Notes: generated from the sequence alone by a model not told the origin. A stretch of DNA of 64,000 nt from Cognatishimia sp. 1_MG-2023 (GCF_030548175.1 NZ_JAUORX010000011.1:1-64000), one strand, 5' to 3'. Shown: positions 27,148-35,966, counted from the stretch's first letter. A program made the numbers and translations.

Positions 27148-27801
27148 ATGTCGCTATCTGAAATTCAGGCACGTATTCACAAAGCAGAAACCAACGCTGG
27201 CCGTGACCAAGGCAGCACTCAGCTGATCGCTGTGTCCAAGGTGCAGCCCAACGAGCGCGTGCAAGAGGTTCTTGAGCAAGGCCACACTCTGTTTGGTGAA
27301 AACAAAGTCCAGGAAGTTGCAGGCAAATGGCCTGCCTTCCGTGAGACGTTCCCGGACACACAGGTTCATCTGCTCGGCCCGTTGCAAACCAACAAAGCCC
27401 GCCAAGCGATGGAGTTGTTTCAAGCCATCCATTCCCTAGACCGTCCAAAGCTCGCCAATACAATTGCCCGCCTCGCCCAAGAGTTGGGTCATTGCCCCGA
27501 TCTTTTCATTCAGGTGAACACCGGTGAAGAAGAGCAAAAGGCCGGCGTCCTTCCGGCAGAGGCAGATAGCTTCATCGCTGAATGCCGTGCGCTTGATCTG
27601 CCCATCGTTGGCCTGATGTGCATTCCGCCTGCCGATGAAGAGGCCAGTCTTCATTTCTCACTCTTACGCAAAATCGCCGCGCGGAATGATGTCGCTGGAT
27701 TGTCGATGGGGATGAGTGGTGATTTCGAAAAAGCTGTCGCCCTAGGTGCTACCCATGTTCGGGTTGGCTCTGCCATTTTTGGCGCACGCGATTACGGCTA
27801 A
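27148..27801 (+). CDS. YggS/PLPBP family pyridoxal-phosphate homeostasis protein
   Basis: A 217-residue TIM-barrel protein that binds pyridoxal 5'-phosphate without known catalytic activity and buffers vitamin B6. The PLP lysine is K31 in LIAVSKVQ; GENKVQEV, HLLGPLQTNK, and GLSMGMSGDFEKAVALGATHVRVGSAIFG (in its parts) are the family signatures. I chose the ATG at 27148, which has AGAGGC upstream; a start at 27115 would add 11 unconserved residues right after the porin terminator. Confidence 0.93.
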   Translation: MSLSEIQARIHKAETNAGRDQGSTQLIAVSKVQPNERVQEVLEQGHTLFGENKVQEVAGKWPAFRETFPDTQVHLLGPLQTNKARQAMELFQAIHSLDRPKLANTIARLAQELGHCPDLFIQVNTGEEEQKAGVLPAEADSFIAECRALDLPIVGLMCIPPADEEASLHFSLLRKIAARNDVAGLSMGMSGDFEKAVALGATHVRVGSAIFGARDYG

Positions 27802-27803
27802 AT

Positions 27804-27849
27804 CGAATCGTACGTTTGGTGGCTTGAAACGTACGAATTTCCACATTTA
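27804..27849 (+). repeat. 46-bp palindromic element, copy 1
   Basis: Starts 3 bp after the yggS-like gene. It consists of CGAATCGTACGTTT, an 8-bp variable centre (GGTGGCTT), then GAAACGTACGAA and TTTCCACATTTA. The core is a perfect inverted repeat TCGTACGTTT / AAACGTACGA. A second copy in opposite orientation lies at 62942-62987; outside the centre the 38 flanking bases are identical. It lacks a T tract, so it does not look like an ordinary terminator between these convergent genes. Confidence 0.75.
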
Positions 27850-27877
27850 TAAGCGGTAAACCAACCGGCCGTTGCGT

Positions 27878-28372
27878 CTAAAAGCTTGGCACAATTACGC
27901 GTGTTCCGATGGAAATACGCTCTGCAATCCAACGCAGATGATCACGCCGGAACGCGATGCAGCCCTCTGTCGGATAACCCTTACGCCGGTATTGATGCAG
28001 AAAAATGGCTGACCCTTTGCCAGCAGTCGCATTTGGCCAATTCCAATCTGTAATGAAAACAAGATCATACAGCGGATCGGCTCGACGGAGGCACTCGTGA
28101 CTAGGCCCATAAGGCGCGCGTACTAGATTGTTGTACTGCGGATCATCGCTGGCATCGGACCATAGATCATTGATCCCGATAGGGCGCGCCCAAGGCTGTG
28201 GCGCGGTCATGCGATCTGGGCGATAAAACATGCCAACAATTCGATGCGTTCCAACCGGAGTCGCACCGTCACCTTCTTGTTTTAAAACAGAAATTCCGCC
28301 CTTCCCAATGGTGCACGGAAACCGGCGACCGGCAAACCGTACCCCCGTTGGAGTCAAAATCAGATCGTTCAC
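27878..28372 (-). CDS. L,D-transpeptidase (YkuD domain) family protein
   Basis: A 164-residue protein made almost entirely of a YkuD domain. The active-site region is [18 protein letters not shown], with the family His and the nucleophilic Cys in TEGC. Such enzymes form 3-3 peptidoglycan cross-links or attach lipoproteins. No signal peptide is visible, so either export is non-classical or the protein acts differently; this is common in alphaproteobacterial short YkuD proteins as I recall. The start is GTG at 28372, overlapping the ribA-like stop (GTGA), so it is translationally coupled. Confidence 0.85.
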   Translation of the reverse strand: MNDLILTPTGVRFAGRRFPCTIGKGGISVLKQEGDGATPVGTHRIVGMFYRPDRMTAPQPWARPIGINDLWSDASDDPQYNNLVRAPYGPSHECLRRADPLYDLVFITDWNWPNATAGKGSAIFLHQYRRKGYPTEGCIAFRRDHLRWIAERISIGTRVIVPSF

Positions 28373-29460
28373 AGCAAATGCCCTGACTTCGAAGCTTTCG
28401 TCGCAAGATAGGCTTCGTTATGACGATTCTTGCCAACCTTAAGCTCCACACGCTCTGCGACCGAAACCCCGGTGTCTTCCATCATTTTGATTTTCTTCGG
28501 GTTGTTCGTCAGAAGGCGAACAGAAGAAAATCCAAGCTTTTTCAGGATATTAGCCCCAATTCGAAAGTCGCGTTCGTCATCTTCGAACCCTAGGCGATGG
28601 TTGGCTTCAACGGTATCAAACCCCTGATCCTGCAACGAATAGGCCCGCATTTTATTGGCAAGTCCAATCCCGCGCCCCTCTTGATTGAGGTATAGCAAAA
28701 CCCCTTCGCCTTCATCACCCATCTGCGCCAATGCGCCATTCAACTGCGGACCGCAATCGCATTTCAACGAACCCAAAACATCACCGGTAAAACAGGCTGA
28801 ATGCAGTCGCGCCAAAACGGGCTTGTCCCGAGAAGGTCGTCCAATTTCAATGGCATAGTGCTCTTCGTTGCCATCCTCGGGGCGGAAAATATGTAACCTT
28901 CCAGCCTCGGCCGCAGTCATTGGTAGCCGTGCGTGAATCACCGAATTCATCGGGCTAGAAGCAAGAAAATGCGGCTCTGCCACGCTCTTGGGGATCACCG
29001 TCAAACCGTAATTCATCGCAAATTCACCGGCGTTTTCAAGCAAAGTGATCACAACAGCTGGCAAAAGCTGCGCCGATTTCACGATGTCCAATGCCAAACG
29101 GTGTAATGAAACATCTCCACCGCGGAATGTTTTGAAAGGCCCCTTGAACGGCATTTTTAGATCATCTGCCGGGTCAGCAACACATCTGACCCAATCTGTT
29201 GTTGCATCCTTTGGTAGAATGATCCGCGCCAAATCTTGATCATAAGCGCGGGCTTTTAACGTCTCTGCACGCCGTGCCGTGACGACAAGACCAACCGGCT
29301 GCCCAAGCATCTGAACATCCATAAGTCGCTCGTTTTCAAGCGTTTCTGCGGATAAAACCAAAAAGGCTTTTCCGGCGTCTGTCAGCACAATTGGAACGCC
29401 CATGCGCAAATCTGCGCGGGCGCGGGCCAGTCGTTCAATGATATTCGGAGCGAAACTCAT
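28369..29460 (-). CDS. ribA: GTP cyclohydrolase II family protein with long N-terminal domain
   Basis: A 363-residue protein. The C-terminal half (about 165-363) is a GTP cyclohydrolase II: zinc site [15 protein letters not shown] (about 240), [13 protein letters not shown], and [11 protein letters not shown]. It converts GTP to the first riboflavin precursor. The N-terminal ~160 residues resemble a degenerate DHBP-synthase-like domain ([20 protein letters not shown]) without its acidic catalytic residues, so only the cyclohydrolase step is likely. I chose the ATG at 29460 with AAGAGGCC upstream. It is divergent from the CenR-like regulator. Confidence 0.88.
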   Translation of the reverse strand: MSFAPNIIERLARARADLRMGVPIVLTDAGKAFLVLSAETLENERLMDVQMLGQPVGLVVTARRAETLKARAYDQDLARIILPKDATTDWVRCVADPADDLKMPFKGPFKTFRGGDVSLHRLALDIVKSAQLLPAVVITLLENAGEFAMNYGLTVIPKSVAEPHFLASSPMNSVIHARLPMTAAEAGRLHIFRPEDGNEEHYAIEIGRPSRDKPVLARLHSACFTGDVLGSLKCDCGPQLNGALAQMGDEGEGVLLYLNQEGRGIGLANKMRAYSLQDQGFDTVEANHRLGFEDDERDFRIGANILKKLGFSSVRLLTNNPKKIKMMEDTGVSVAERVELKVGKNRHNEAYLATKASKSGHLL

Positions 29461-29621
29461 GCAGGCCTCTTGTTGGTTTGGCCCGTCAGATGTAGCGATT
29501 TTTGAAAGATTGTGAAACATTTCCACACGCATTTACACGACGGCGTGAAATTATTGCAGCATACCTTGAGAAACTGCCCAAGAGCGCGCAACTCTTTGGA
29601 AACACAATACGGAGACCCTCA

Positions 29622-30308
29622 ATGGGACAGCTCAAGAAAATTCTACTCGTCGACGATGATGACGATCTGCGCGAAGCTCTGTCAGAGCAATTGGTGATGA
29701 CCGAAGATTTTGATGTCTTTGAGGCCGCAAACGGCACCGAAGCTATGGGTCGTGTCAAGGAGGGTCTATATGACCTCGTAATCCTTGATGTAGGATTGCC
29801 AGACACTGACGGCCGCGAGCTTTGCCGCCTGATGCGCAAGCAGGGTGTTAAGAGCCCTATCTTGATGCTGACAGGCCATGACACAGACGCTGATACCATT
29901 CTTGGTTTGGATGCCGGCGCGAATGACTACGTGTCTAAGCCATTTAAATTCCCGGTTCTTTTGGCGCGCATTCGCGCACAATTGCGTCAGCACGAACAAA
30001 GCGAAGACGCTGTATTCACCCTAGGGCCGTATACGTTCAAACCCGCAATGAAGGTTCTTGTAACCGAGGATGATCGCAAAATCCGTCTGACGGAAAAAGA
30101 AACCAACATTCTAAAGTTCCTCTACCGCAGCACAGATGGTGTCGTGGCACGTGATGTTTTGTTGCACGAAGTCTGGGGCTACAACGCGGGCGTAACCACC
30201 CACACGTTGGAAACACACATCTACCGATTGCGTCAAAAAATCGAGCCTGATCCAAGCAATGCTCGTCTTTTGGTTACGGAATCTGGCGGATATCGTTTGG
30301 TTGCCTAA
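29622..30308 (+). CDS. cenR: OmpR-family response regulator, CenR-like
   Basis: A 228-residue response regulator. The receiver domain (1-~120) has the acidic cluster VDDDDD near the N-terminus, phospho-acceptor Asp in VILDVGLPD (about residue 54), LMLTGHD and SKPFKFP. The C-terminal winged helix ends LETHIYRLRQKIEPDPSN...GGYRLVA. The overall sequence, especially DADTILGLDAGANDY and WGYNAGVTTHTLETH, matches what I remember of CenR, an essential envelope and cell-division regulator in Caulobacter and Rhodobacter. No kinase gene is adjacent. ACGGAGA precedes the chosen ATG at 29622. Confidence 0.8.
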   Translation: MGQLKKILLVDDDDDLREALSEQLVMTEDFDVFEAANGTEAMGRVKEGLYDLVILDVGLPDTDGRELCRLMRKQGVKSPILMLTGHDTDADTILGLDAGANDYVSKPFKFPVLLARIRAQLRQHEQSEDAVFTLGPYTFKPAMKVLVTEDDRKIRLTEKETNILKFLYRSTDGVVARDVLLHEVWGYNAGVTTHTLETHIYRLRQKIEPDPSNARLLVTESGGYRLVA

Positions 30309-30369
30309 CAACTCATGGGTGAGTTCCCCCTGCAACAGGTGCATTTGAAACTTTTTTGGATCAGTTGAC

Positions 30370-30398
30370 TTGGCAGGGCTCACCATGACACCCATGTA
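30370..30398 (+). promoter_or_regulatory. Possible heat-shock-sigma-type promoter before a candidate small RNA
   Basis: C-TTGGCA (30370-30375), 14-bp spacer, ACCCATGTA (30390-30398). The layout resembles RpoH-type promoters (CTTGAAA - 13-15 bp - CCCCATNT) and is the same as that before cnoX at 31428. Inference from pattern only. Confidence 0.4.
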
Positions 30399-30401
30399 GG
30401 T

Positions 30402-30486
30402 AAGACAAGAGTTCCCGCGCATATCCGGGTTATGGTATGTACCTCCCTGTTGGACTGGTCCGGACAAACGTCCGGACCTTTTTTTT
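30402..30486 (+). ncRNA. Candidate small RNA of about 85 nt
   Basis: Between cenR and xth lies 257 bp that encode no convincing protein. A promoter-like element ends at 30398 and a strong intrinsic terminator ends at 30486. The predicted transcript has small hairpins (CCCG/CGGG; GGTA/TACC), an unpaired-looking ACCTCCCTG stretch that could pair with Shine-Dalgarno sequences, and the terminator stem. It could also be part of the cenR 3' untranslated region. Both ends are inferred. Confidence 0.35.
30457..30486 (+). terminator. Strong intrinsic terminator downstream of cenR
   Basis: Perfect 9-bp stem GGTCCGGAC / GTCCGGACC with an AAAC loop and eight T. Confidence 0.92.
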
Positions 30487-30565
30487 ATGCGTAATTTCGA
30501 TTGAGGTGGCATGTTGGCCGGCCTTTGATTAGGTTGGCACAAATCGTGAACTTTCGGAGCGCGCC

Positions 30566-31354
30566 ATGTCTTTTACACTTGCCACTTGGAATATTAACTC
30601 TGTGCGTCTGCGCGAACCAATTGTTTTAAAACTGTTGGAAGAAGAAGCGCCTGATGTCCTTTGTTTGCAGGAATGTAAAAGCCCGGTTGAGTTGATCCCA
30701 ACCGAAGGCTTTGAGGCCCTTGGATACCGCTATATGGTTGCACGTGGCCAAAAGGGCTACAACGGTGTGGCGATCCTGTCGAAAATCCCAATGGTTGAAT
30801 CCAGCGCACAGGATTTTGCGAACCTAGGCCATGCTCGCCATATCGCGGGGACCTTGGAAAACGGTGTGACCGTCCACAATTTTTATGTGCCTGCGGGTGG
30901 CGATGTTCCTGATCGTGAGAAGAACGAAAAATTCGGTCAGAAGTTGGATTACCTAACAGACATGCGCGATTGGTTCCGTGCGGAGAAACCACAGAAATCA
31001 ATTCTAGTAGGCGATTTGAACATCGCACCGCGTGAAGATGACGTGTGGGACCACAAAAAGCTTTTGAAAATTGTGAGTCATACGCCCATCGAAGTGGAGC
31101 ATCTTGCAGAAACGCAAGAGGCTGGTGATTGGGTCGATGTGACGCGCAAAGATATACCAGACGGAAAGCTGTACAGCTGGTGGAGCTACCGCGCCAAAGA
31201 TTGGGACGCAGCCGACAAAGGACGCCGTCTGGATCACGTTTGGGCGACATCTGATATTGCATCCTCTGGCCACTCCAGTCGCGTTCTGCGGGATGTGCGA
31301 GGCTGGGAAAAACCTAGCGACCATGCTCCCGTATTTGCAACGTTTGATATCTAG
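30566..31354 (+). CDS. xth: Exodeoxyribonuclease III
   Basis: A 262-residue AP endonuclease and 3'-5' exonuclease of base-excision repair. Catalytic blocks are all present: ATWNINSVR (N-terminus), CLQECK (Glu about 37), GDLNIAP (about 149), YSWWSYR, RRLDHVW and KPSDHAPV (His near the C-terminus). Length is typical. GGAG precedes the ATG. Repeat copy E begins at its stop codon. Confidence 0.95.
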   Translation: MSFTLATWNINSVRLREPIVLKLLEEEAPDVLCLQECKSPVELIPTEGFEALGYRYMVARGQKGYNGVAILSKIPMVESSAQDFANLGHARHIAGTLENGVTVHNFYVPAGGDVPDREKNEKFGQKLDYLTDMRDWFRAEKPQKSILVGDLNIAPREDDVWDHKKLLKIVSHTPIEVEHLAETQEAGDWVDVTRKDIPDGKLYSWWSYRAKDWDAADKGRRLDHVWATSDIASSGHSSRVLRDVRGWEKPSDHAPVFATFDI

Positions 31355-31411
31355 GGGCTCTGCCCCTCGGCCCTTGGCCTCACCCCGGAGTATTTTTGCA
31401 AAGGTGAAAAG
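31354..31411 (+). repeat. Dispersed hairpin/GTATTT repeat, copy E
   Basis: GGGGC-TCT-GCCCC hairpin (31354-31366), then CCCCGGAGTATTTTTGC and AAAGGTGAAAAG. It lies directly after xth and is the last of five related elements; none is seen between here and 64 kb. Confidence 0.7.
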
Positions 31412-31427
31412 CGTGACTGGCTTGACC

Positions 31428-31457
31428 TTGGCATGCACGATGGAAAGGGCCATATAG
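31428..31457 (+). promoter_or_regulatory. Possible heat-shock-sigma-type promoter of cnoX
   Basis: C-TTGGCA (31428-31433), 14-bp spacer, GGCCATATAG (31448-31457), about 30 bp before the ATG. A sigma-70 reading from TTGACC (31423) would need a 22-bp spacer, so the RpoH-like reading fits better. Inference. Confidence 0.4.
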
Positions 31458-31486
31458 AGGCCAAGTAGATATTTAGGGAATGAACC

Positions 31487-32401
31487 ATGCTTGAATTGGG
31501 ACAAGGCGCCGAAGCGCCAGCGACTGATCTTATCAAAGATGTGTCCGAAGCGACGTTCATGCAGGACGTTGTCGACGCCTCGATGCAGGCACCTGTCATC
31601 GTAGATTTCTGGGCGCCATGGTGCGGCCCATGTAAAACGCTAGGCCCTGCGCTAGAAGCAGCTGTGACCAAGGCCAAGGGCGCTGTCACAATGGCTAAGG
31701 TCAATGTGGATGAGAACCAGGCGATTGCGGGTCAGTTGCGCGTGCAATCTATTCCGACCGTGTTTGCGTTTTATCAGGGCCAGCCAATTGATGGGTTTCA
31801 AGGTGCAGTCCCGCCGAGTGAAATCGAAGATTTTGTAAAGCGCGTTGCTGAAAAAGCAGGTGTTGAAGCAGACGGCGGTTTGGGTGAAGCGCTTGAAACC
31901 GCAGAAGAGATGCTGACACAGGGTGCCGCAGAAGATGCGGCGCAGGTTTTTGCAGCAATCCTTGAAGAAGATCCAATGAGCGCATTGGCCTTTTCTGGTT
32001 TGGCGCGGTCCCATATTGCACTGGGTGATTTGGATCAGGCGGAAGCCATTCTGAACGGTGTACCTGCAGAGATCTCCGAAGCGTCAGAGATTGAATCCGT
32101 GCGGGCGCAAATTGATTTGGCGAAACAAGCTGAAAGCGCAGGACCGGTCACAGAATTGCGCGCAGTTGTCGATGGCAATCCAGATGATCATCAAGCGCGG
32201 TTTGACCTAGCTTTAGCTTTGGTTGCTGCTGATGATCAGGAAGCAGCGGTTAATGAATTGCTTGAACTGTTCCGTCGTGATCGCGAGTGGAATGACGGTG
32301 CTGCTAAGGCGCAATTGTTCACAATTTTCGACGCGTTGACGCCGCAAGATCCGGTGGTTTTGAACGGTCGTCGTCGTTTGAGCTCAATGATATTTGCCTA
32401 A
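31487..32401 (+). CDS. cnoX: Thioredoxin-TPR chaperone (CnoX/YbbN-like)
   Basis: A 304-residue cytosolic protein: a thioredoxin domain (about 20-115) with active site WCGPC (45-49 region) and cis-Pro SIPT, followed by tetratricopeptide-like helices to the C-terminus (AAQVFAAILEEDPMSALAFSGLARSH, in parts). CnoX-type proteins hold oxidation-damaged clients for GroEL; the CGPC site suggests redox activity is retained. It is the first gene of a unit with the LON-like and Trm112-like genes and may be under a stress promoter. Confidence 0.88.
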   Translation: MLELGQGAEAPATDLIKDVSEATFMQDVVDASMQAPVIVDFWAPWCGPCKTLGPALEAAVTKAKGAVTMAKVNVDENQAIAGQLRVQSIPTVFAFYQGQPIDGFQGAVPPSEIEDFVKRVAEKAGVEADGGLGEALETAEEMLTQGAAEDAAQVFAAILEEDPMSALAFSGLARSHIALGDLDQAEAILNGVPAEISEASEIESVRAQIDLAKQAESAGPVTELRAVVDGNPDDHQARFDLALALVAADDQEAAVNELLELFRRDREWNDGAAKAQLFTIFDALTPQDPVVLNGRRRLSSMIFA

Positions 32402-32428
32402 AGCTGAATAAGCGCTAGAGTTTAGGGC

Positions 32429-33073
32429 ATGTTTAAAGCCGCTGATCTGCCAGACTTGCTGCCGGTATTTCCCTTGCCAGGTGCTTTGTTGCTGCCGCGC
32501 GCACGGTTGCCGCTGCACATCTTTGAGCCGCGCTACCTCGCGCTGTTCGAAGATGCACTGAAATCGCGTGAACGGATGATCGGTATGGTGCAGCCCGTGC
32601 CAAATTCGGTAGGCGCTGATCCTCAATTGCATCAGGTCGGATGCGCAGGGCGCGTGACACAATTCGCTGAAACAGAAGATGGCCGCTACATGGTCACGTT
32701 GACCGGGGTGTCCCGGTTTGCGATTGAACAAGAGGTCCAGGGATTTCAACCTTATCGTCGGTGTCGGCCCGAGTGGCCGCCGTTTCATTGCGATCTAGGC
32801 GCGTTTGAACATGATCCGGAATTTGATCGTAAAACGTTCCTAATTCTGTTGGAGCGTTTCTTTGACGCGCAGTCTTTGTCGACCGATTGGGAATCATTGA
32901 AAGATGCGGATGATGAGTTGTTGATCAACTCTTTATCCATGCTGTTGGACTTTCAAGTCGAAGATAAACAGGCGCTTCTTGAAGCGCCGACGCTTACGAA
33001 ACGCCGTGAAATACTGGCGACATTAATGGAATATTCGCTGTTGGGCGGAGATGCAGAGGATCGGATGCAATGA
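32429..33073 (+). CDS. Stand-alone LON N-terminal (substrate-binding) domain protein
   Basis: A 214-residue protein consisting of the LON substrate-binding domain only; there is no ATPase or protease part. Family features are [26 protein letters not shown] (in parts, residues 10-36), GCAGRVTQF and [11 protein letters not shown]. Function is not established; the domain binds unfolded proteins in Lon protease. Its position after cnoX hints at protein quality control. It overlaps the Trm112-like gene by 4 bp (ATGA). Confidence 0.9.
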   Translation: MFKAADLPDLLPVFPLPGALLLPRARLPLHIFEPRYLALFEDALKSRERMIGMVQPVPNSVGADPQLHQVGCAGRVTQFAETEDGRYMVTLTGVSRFAIEQEVQGFQPYRRCRPEWPPFHCDLGAFEHDPEFDRKTFLILLERFFDAQSLSTDWESLKDADDELLINSLSMLLDFQVEDKQALLEAPTLTKRREILATLMEYSLLGGDAEDRMQ

Positions 33074-33252
33074 ACACGAAGCCGAAATTTGACCGCAAAA
33101 TGCTTGAGTCATTGATTTGCCCGCAATCTCAGGGCCCGTTGGAATATGATGCGGACAAGCAAGAATTGATCTCGCGTGGTGCACATCTTGCGTTCCCAAT
33201 CCGCAATGGCATTCCGATCATGTTGATAGATGAAGCCCGCGAGTTGGCTTAA
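33070..33252 (+). CDS. Trm112 family protein
   Basis: A 60-residue protein with the Trm112/YcaR pattern: [17 protein letters not shown], then [13 protein letters not shown]. In other organisms Trm112 activates methyltransferases that modify tRNA, rRNA and release factors; bacterial partners are poorly known. The usual zinc cysteines are reduced to one (CPQS). It is coupled to the LON-like gene by ATGA and ends 3 bp from the converging UbiH-type gene. Confidence 0.9.
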   Translation: MNTKPKFDRKMLESLICPQSQGPLEYDADKQELISRGAHLAFPIRNGIPIMLIDEARELA

Positions 33253-33255
33253 GCC

Positions 33256-34470
33256 TTAGCGCATCAAGTTAGGTAGATCACCGGTTAGACCGGCTGCTTC
33301 GCGCATGAACCTGCGGCGCAGTCCCGGCACCTGATTGACCAATCCAAGCCCTAGATCACGGCCTATCCGCAGCAACGGATTGTCGTTGGAAAAGAGCTTA
33401 TTCGTGAGGTCTGTTGTGGCCACTAAGGATTGCGTGTCAAAGCGGCGCCATTGCTCATAGCGTTCTAGGACTAGGATAGAGGCGATGTCTTCGCCGCGTT
33501 GTTTTGCCTCGGTCAGGACTTGAACCAATGCACCAACATCGCGCAGGCCGGCGTTTAGACCTTGGCCCGCAATGGGGTGTAAACCGTGTGCCGCATCGCC
33601 AACGAGCGCCACGCGCTCTGAAACAAAACGATCTGCGACTGTTAGGCCAAGCGGATAAGTGAACCGCGCGCCAGCAAGTGAAATTTCCCCAAGGAAGTCG
33701 CCAAATCGTGGGCGAAGGACGGCTAGGTAATCTTTGTCGCTCAGCGCATGAATGGCTTTGGCGTTATCGTCTGTTTCAGTCCAAACGATAGAGCTGCGAT
33801 TGCCCGGCAGTGGCAAAATCGCCAATGGACCGGGGGGCATAAAGAACTGATGCGCAATACCGTTGTGCGGTAAGGCGTGCTCAATCGCGCAGACAAGTGC
33901 GGTTTGGCCGTATTCCCAACCCGTACGACGAATGCCTGCGCGTTTACCAACGCCCGTTTTGCGTCCATCACAACCAACCAAGAGCTTTGCAGTAATTGTG
34001 CGTCCTGATGCCAGTGTTGCGATTACTCCTGCTGGTGTGATCTCTTGATCGACAACGCTATCTTCGTTGATCTGGGTGATGTTCGGCTCTGACTGCACGG
34101 CTTTTAAGAAGGCGCGGTACAGAAAACGATCCTCGACCATAAAACCCATGGGGCCTTCTTCGAGTTCGGTGTGATCAAAGTGCAAAAAGAACGGCGATGG
34201 ACCTTCGCCAGCGCGGCCATCGGTGACTTTGATGTCCAGCATCGGTTGGCTGTCTTTGGCGACATCTGCCCAAACGCCGATGGCATTCAGCAACCGTTTT
34301 GATGCAAGCGCTAACGCATATCCGCGCCCGTCAAAATTGCTGTCGGCACGCGCGCGCTCTGATCGATTGTCTACCATCGTTACGCGAAAGCCCGCTTGGG
34401 CTAAGCCAAGAGCCAGGGCAGGGCCGTTTAGGCCACCACCGGCAATCAAAATATCGCAATCATAGTCCAT
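33256..34470 (-). CDS. UbiH/UbiF/VisC-family FAD-dependent monooxygenase
   Basis: A 404-residue flavoprotein hydroxylase, most likely acting in ubiquinone ring hydroxylation. FAD motifs: LIAGGGLNGPALALGLA at the N-terminus, VGCDGRKTGVGKRAGI (about 155-170) and VALVGDAAHGLHPIAGQGLN (about 280). Which ring position it hydroxylates (UbiH, UbiF, UbiI or UbiL type) cannot be decided by eye. I chose the ATG at 34470 (MDYDCDILIAGGG) with GAGAAG upstream; a start at 34506 is possible. It is divergent from the amidase gene. Confidence 0.9.
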   Translation of the reverse strand: MDYDCDILIAGGGLNGPALALGLAQAGFRVTMVDNRSERARADSNFDGRGYALALASKRLLNAIGVWADVAKDSQPMLDIKVTDGRAGEGPSPFFLHFDHTELEEGPMGFMVEDRFLYRAFLKAVQSEPNITQINEDSVVDQEITPAGVIATLASGRTITAKLLVGCDGRKTGVGKRAGIRRTGWEYGQTALVCAIEHALPHNGIAHQFFMPPGPLAILPLPGNRSSIVWTETDDNAKAIHALSDKDYLAVLRPRFGDFLGEISLAGARFTYPLGLTVADRFVSERVALVGDAAHGLHPIAGQGLNAGLRDVGALVQVLTEAKQRGEDIASILVLERYEQWRRFDTQSLVATTDLTNKLFSNDNPLLRIGRDLGLGLVNQVPGLRRRFMREAAGLTGDLPNLMR

Positions 34471-34554
34471 ACTTCTCAATATGCTGCATGCTTCGGGATT
34501 GTCCATGCGCCGTAGGGCCGCTACCGTTCACAAAAGACATTTTCGGAGCGAGCG

Positions 34555-35883
34555 ATGTTTGATTGGCTAAAAATGAGTGCCGCGAAATTAGGGCAGGGGA
34601 TCGGAGAAGGTGCAATTGATCCCGTTGCGCTGACCCAAGCGTTTTTAGGAGCAATTGATAGTCACGAGCATCGCGATAAGATTTATTCGCAGGTGACCCA
34701 TGATCGCGCTATGGCCGAAGCAGAAGCCGCTGCCGAACGCGCGCGTGCTGGGCAGCGATTGTCCGCTTTAGACGGGGTGCCCATCAGCTGGAAAGACCTA
34801 TTTGATAGTGCGGGCACGGTAACAGAGGCCGGCTCTGCTTTGCTAAAAGGCCGTGTTCCAAACAAGGACGCGAAAGTGCTTGAGAACGCAACAAAGCTAG
34901 GTTTGGTGTGCTTGGGAAAAACCCACATGTCCGAGCTCGCGTTTTCAGGTCTCGGATTTAATCCCGTTACAGCGACGCCGCCTTGTGTGAACGATGCTGG
35001 GGCGGTTCCCGGTGGTTCTTCGTCTGGGGCAGCGTCCTCGGTCGCGTTTGATTTGGCCGCTGTCGGAATTGGGTCGGATACAGGCGGATCGGTGCGTATT
35101 CCGGCGGCCTGGAATGACTTGGTTGGGTTGAAAACGACTTGGGGCCGTATTCAAAGTGATGGTGTTGTACCGCTATGTCCACGATTTGATACTGTCGGAC
35201 CAATCTGTCGAACCGTCGAAGATGCGGCGCTGAGTTTGGCAGTTCTTGAAGGTGGGGCTGTTCCTGATCTGCAAGGTGCATCGCTTAGGGGCATGCAGTT
35301 TGCGATTTTGGAAACGTCCGCGATGGAAAGCGTGCGTGATGAGCCGCTAAAGGCGTTTGAAACAGCAGTGCAGCGGATAAAAGACGCGGGCGGGCACGTC
35401 ACTAAAATCACAGCGCCAGAAGTTGCGCGGGCCATGTCGATGAGTGCGGTTCTGTTTACCTCCGAAGCTTATGGCGTTTGGCAGGAAGAAATTGAATCAA
35501 ATCCGGATGTGATGTTCGCGGAAATTCTTGCGCGATTTAGGTCGGGGGCACAGTTTTCTGGCCCGCAGTACGTCGCCGCTTGGCGCGAACTGAAAGCATT
35601 GCGAGAGCGTTGGAATCAGCGTGTCGCAGGGTTTGACGCCGTTATTTGCCCGACAGCTCCGATCTTGCCGCCGAATTTAGCGCGGTTGCAGCATGACAAG
35701 GAATATTACGTCGAAGAAAACCTATTGGCTTTGCGCAATACGAGGATCGGAAATTTGATGGGGCTTTGTGGCATTACATTGCCTACGGGCGTTCCAAGCT
35801 GTGGATTGATGCTGTTTGGACAACCATTCCAAGAGGAACGTCTTCTTCGTATTGCTGCTGCCGCTGAGCGGGTTTTGACCTAA
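34555..35883 (+). CDS. Amidase (amidase-signature family)
   Basis: A 442-residue amide hydrolase. The Ser-cisSer-Lys triad is visible: Lys in SWKDLF (about residue 80), the Gly/Ser-rich loop PGGSSSGAASS (about 150) and GIGSDTGGSVRIPAA (about 163-177) with the nucleophile Ser. The substrate is unknown; relatives act on small amides, and GatA-type function is unlikely without gatB/gatC nearby. GGAGCGAGCG precedes the ATG. It leads toward the aminotransferase-ftsK-lolA set. Confidence 0.9.
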   Translation: MFDWLKMSAAKLGQGIGEGAIDPVALTQAFLGAIDSHEHRDKIYSQVTHDRAMAEAEAAAERARAGQRLSALDGVPISWKDLFDSAGTVTEAGSALLKGRVPNKDAKVLENATKLGLVCLGKTHMSELAFSGLGFNPVTATPPCVNDAGAVPGGSSSGAASSVAFDLAAVGIGSDTGGSVRIPAAWNDLVGLKTTWGRIQSDGVVPLCPRFDTVGPICRTVEDAALSLAVLEGGAVPDLQGASLRGMQFAILETSAMESVRDEPLKAFETAVQRIKDAGGHVTKITAPEVARAMSMSAVLFTSEAYGVWQEEIESNPDVMFAEILARFRSGAQFSGPQYVAAWRELKALRERWNQRVAGFDAVICPTAPILPPNLARLQHDKEYYVEENLLALRNTRIGNLMGLCGITLPTGVPSCGLMLFGQPFQEERLLRIAAAAERVLT

Positions 35884-35957
35884 TCGACTTGGCGTAAATG
35901 CCACAACCTTCGGGAAACTCCGGGTTTTTCTGGACGCCGCTGGTTCATTTGGTTAAT

Positions 35958-35966
35958 TTATCCACA
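35958..35966 (+). promoter_or_regulatory. Perfect DnaA box upstream of the aminotransferase-ftsK unit
   Basis: TTATCCACA, a consensus DnaA box, 42 bp before the ATG at 36008. A single box can occur by chance about once in two windows of this size, so a role in DnaA-dependent expression is only a suggestion. Confidence 0.35.
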
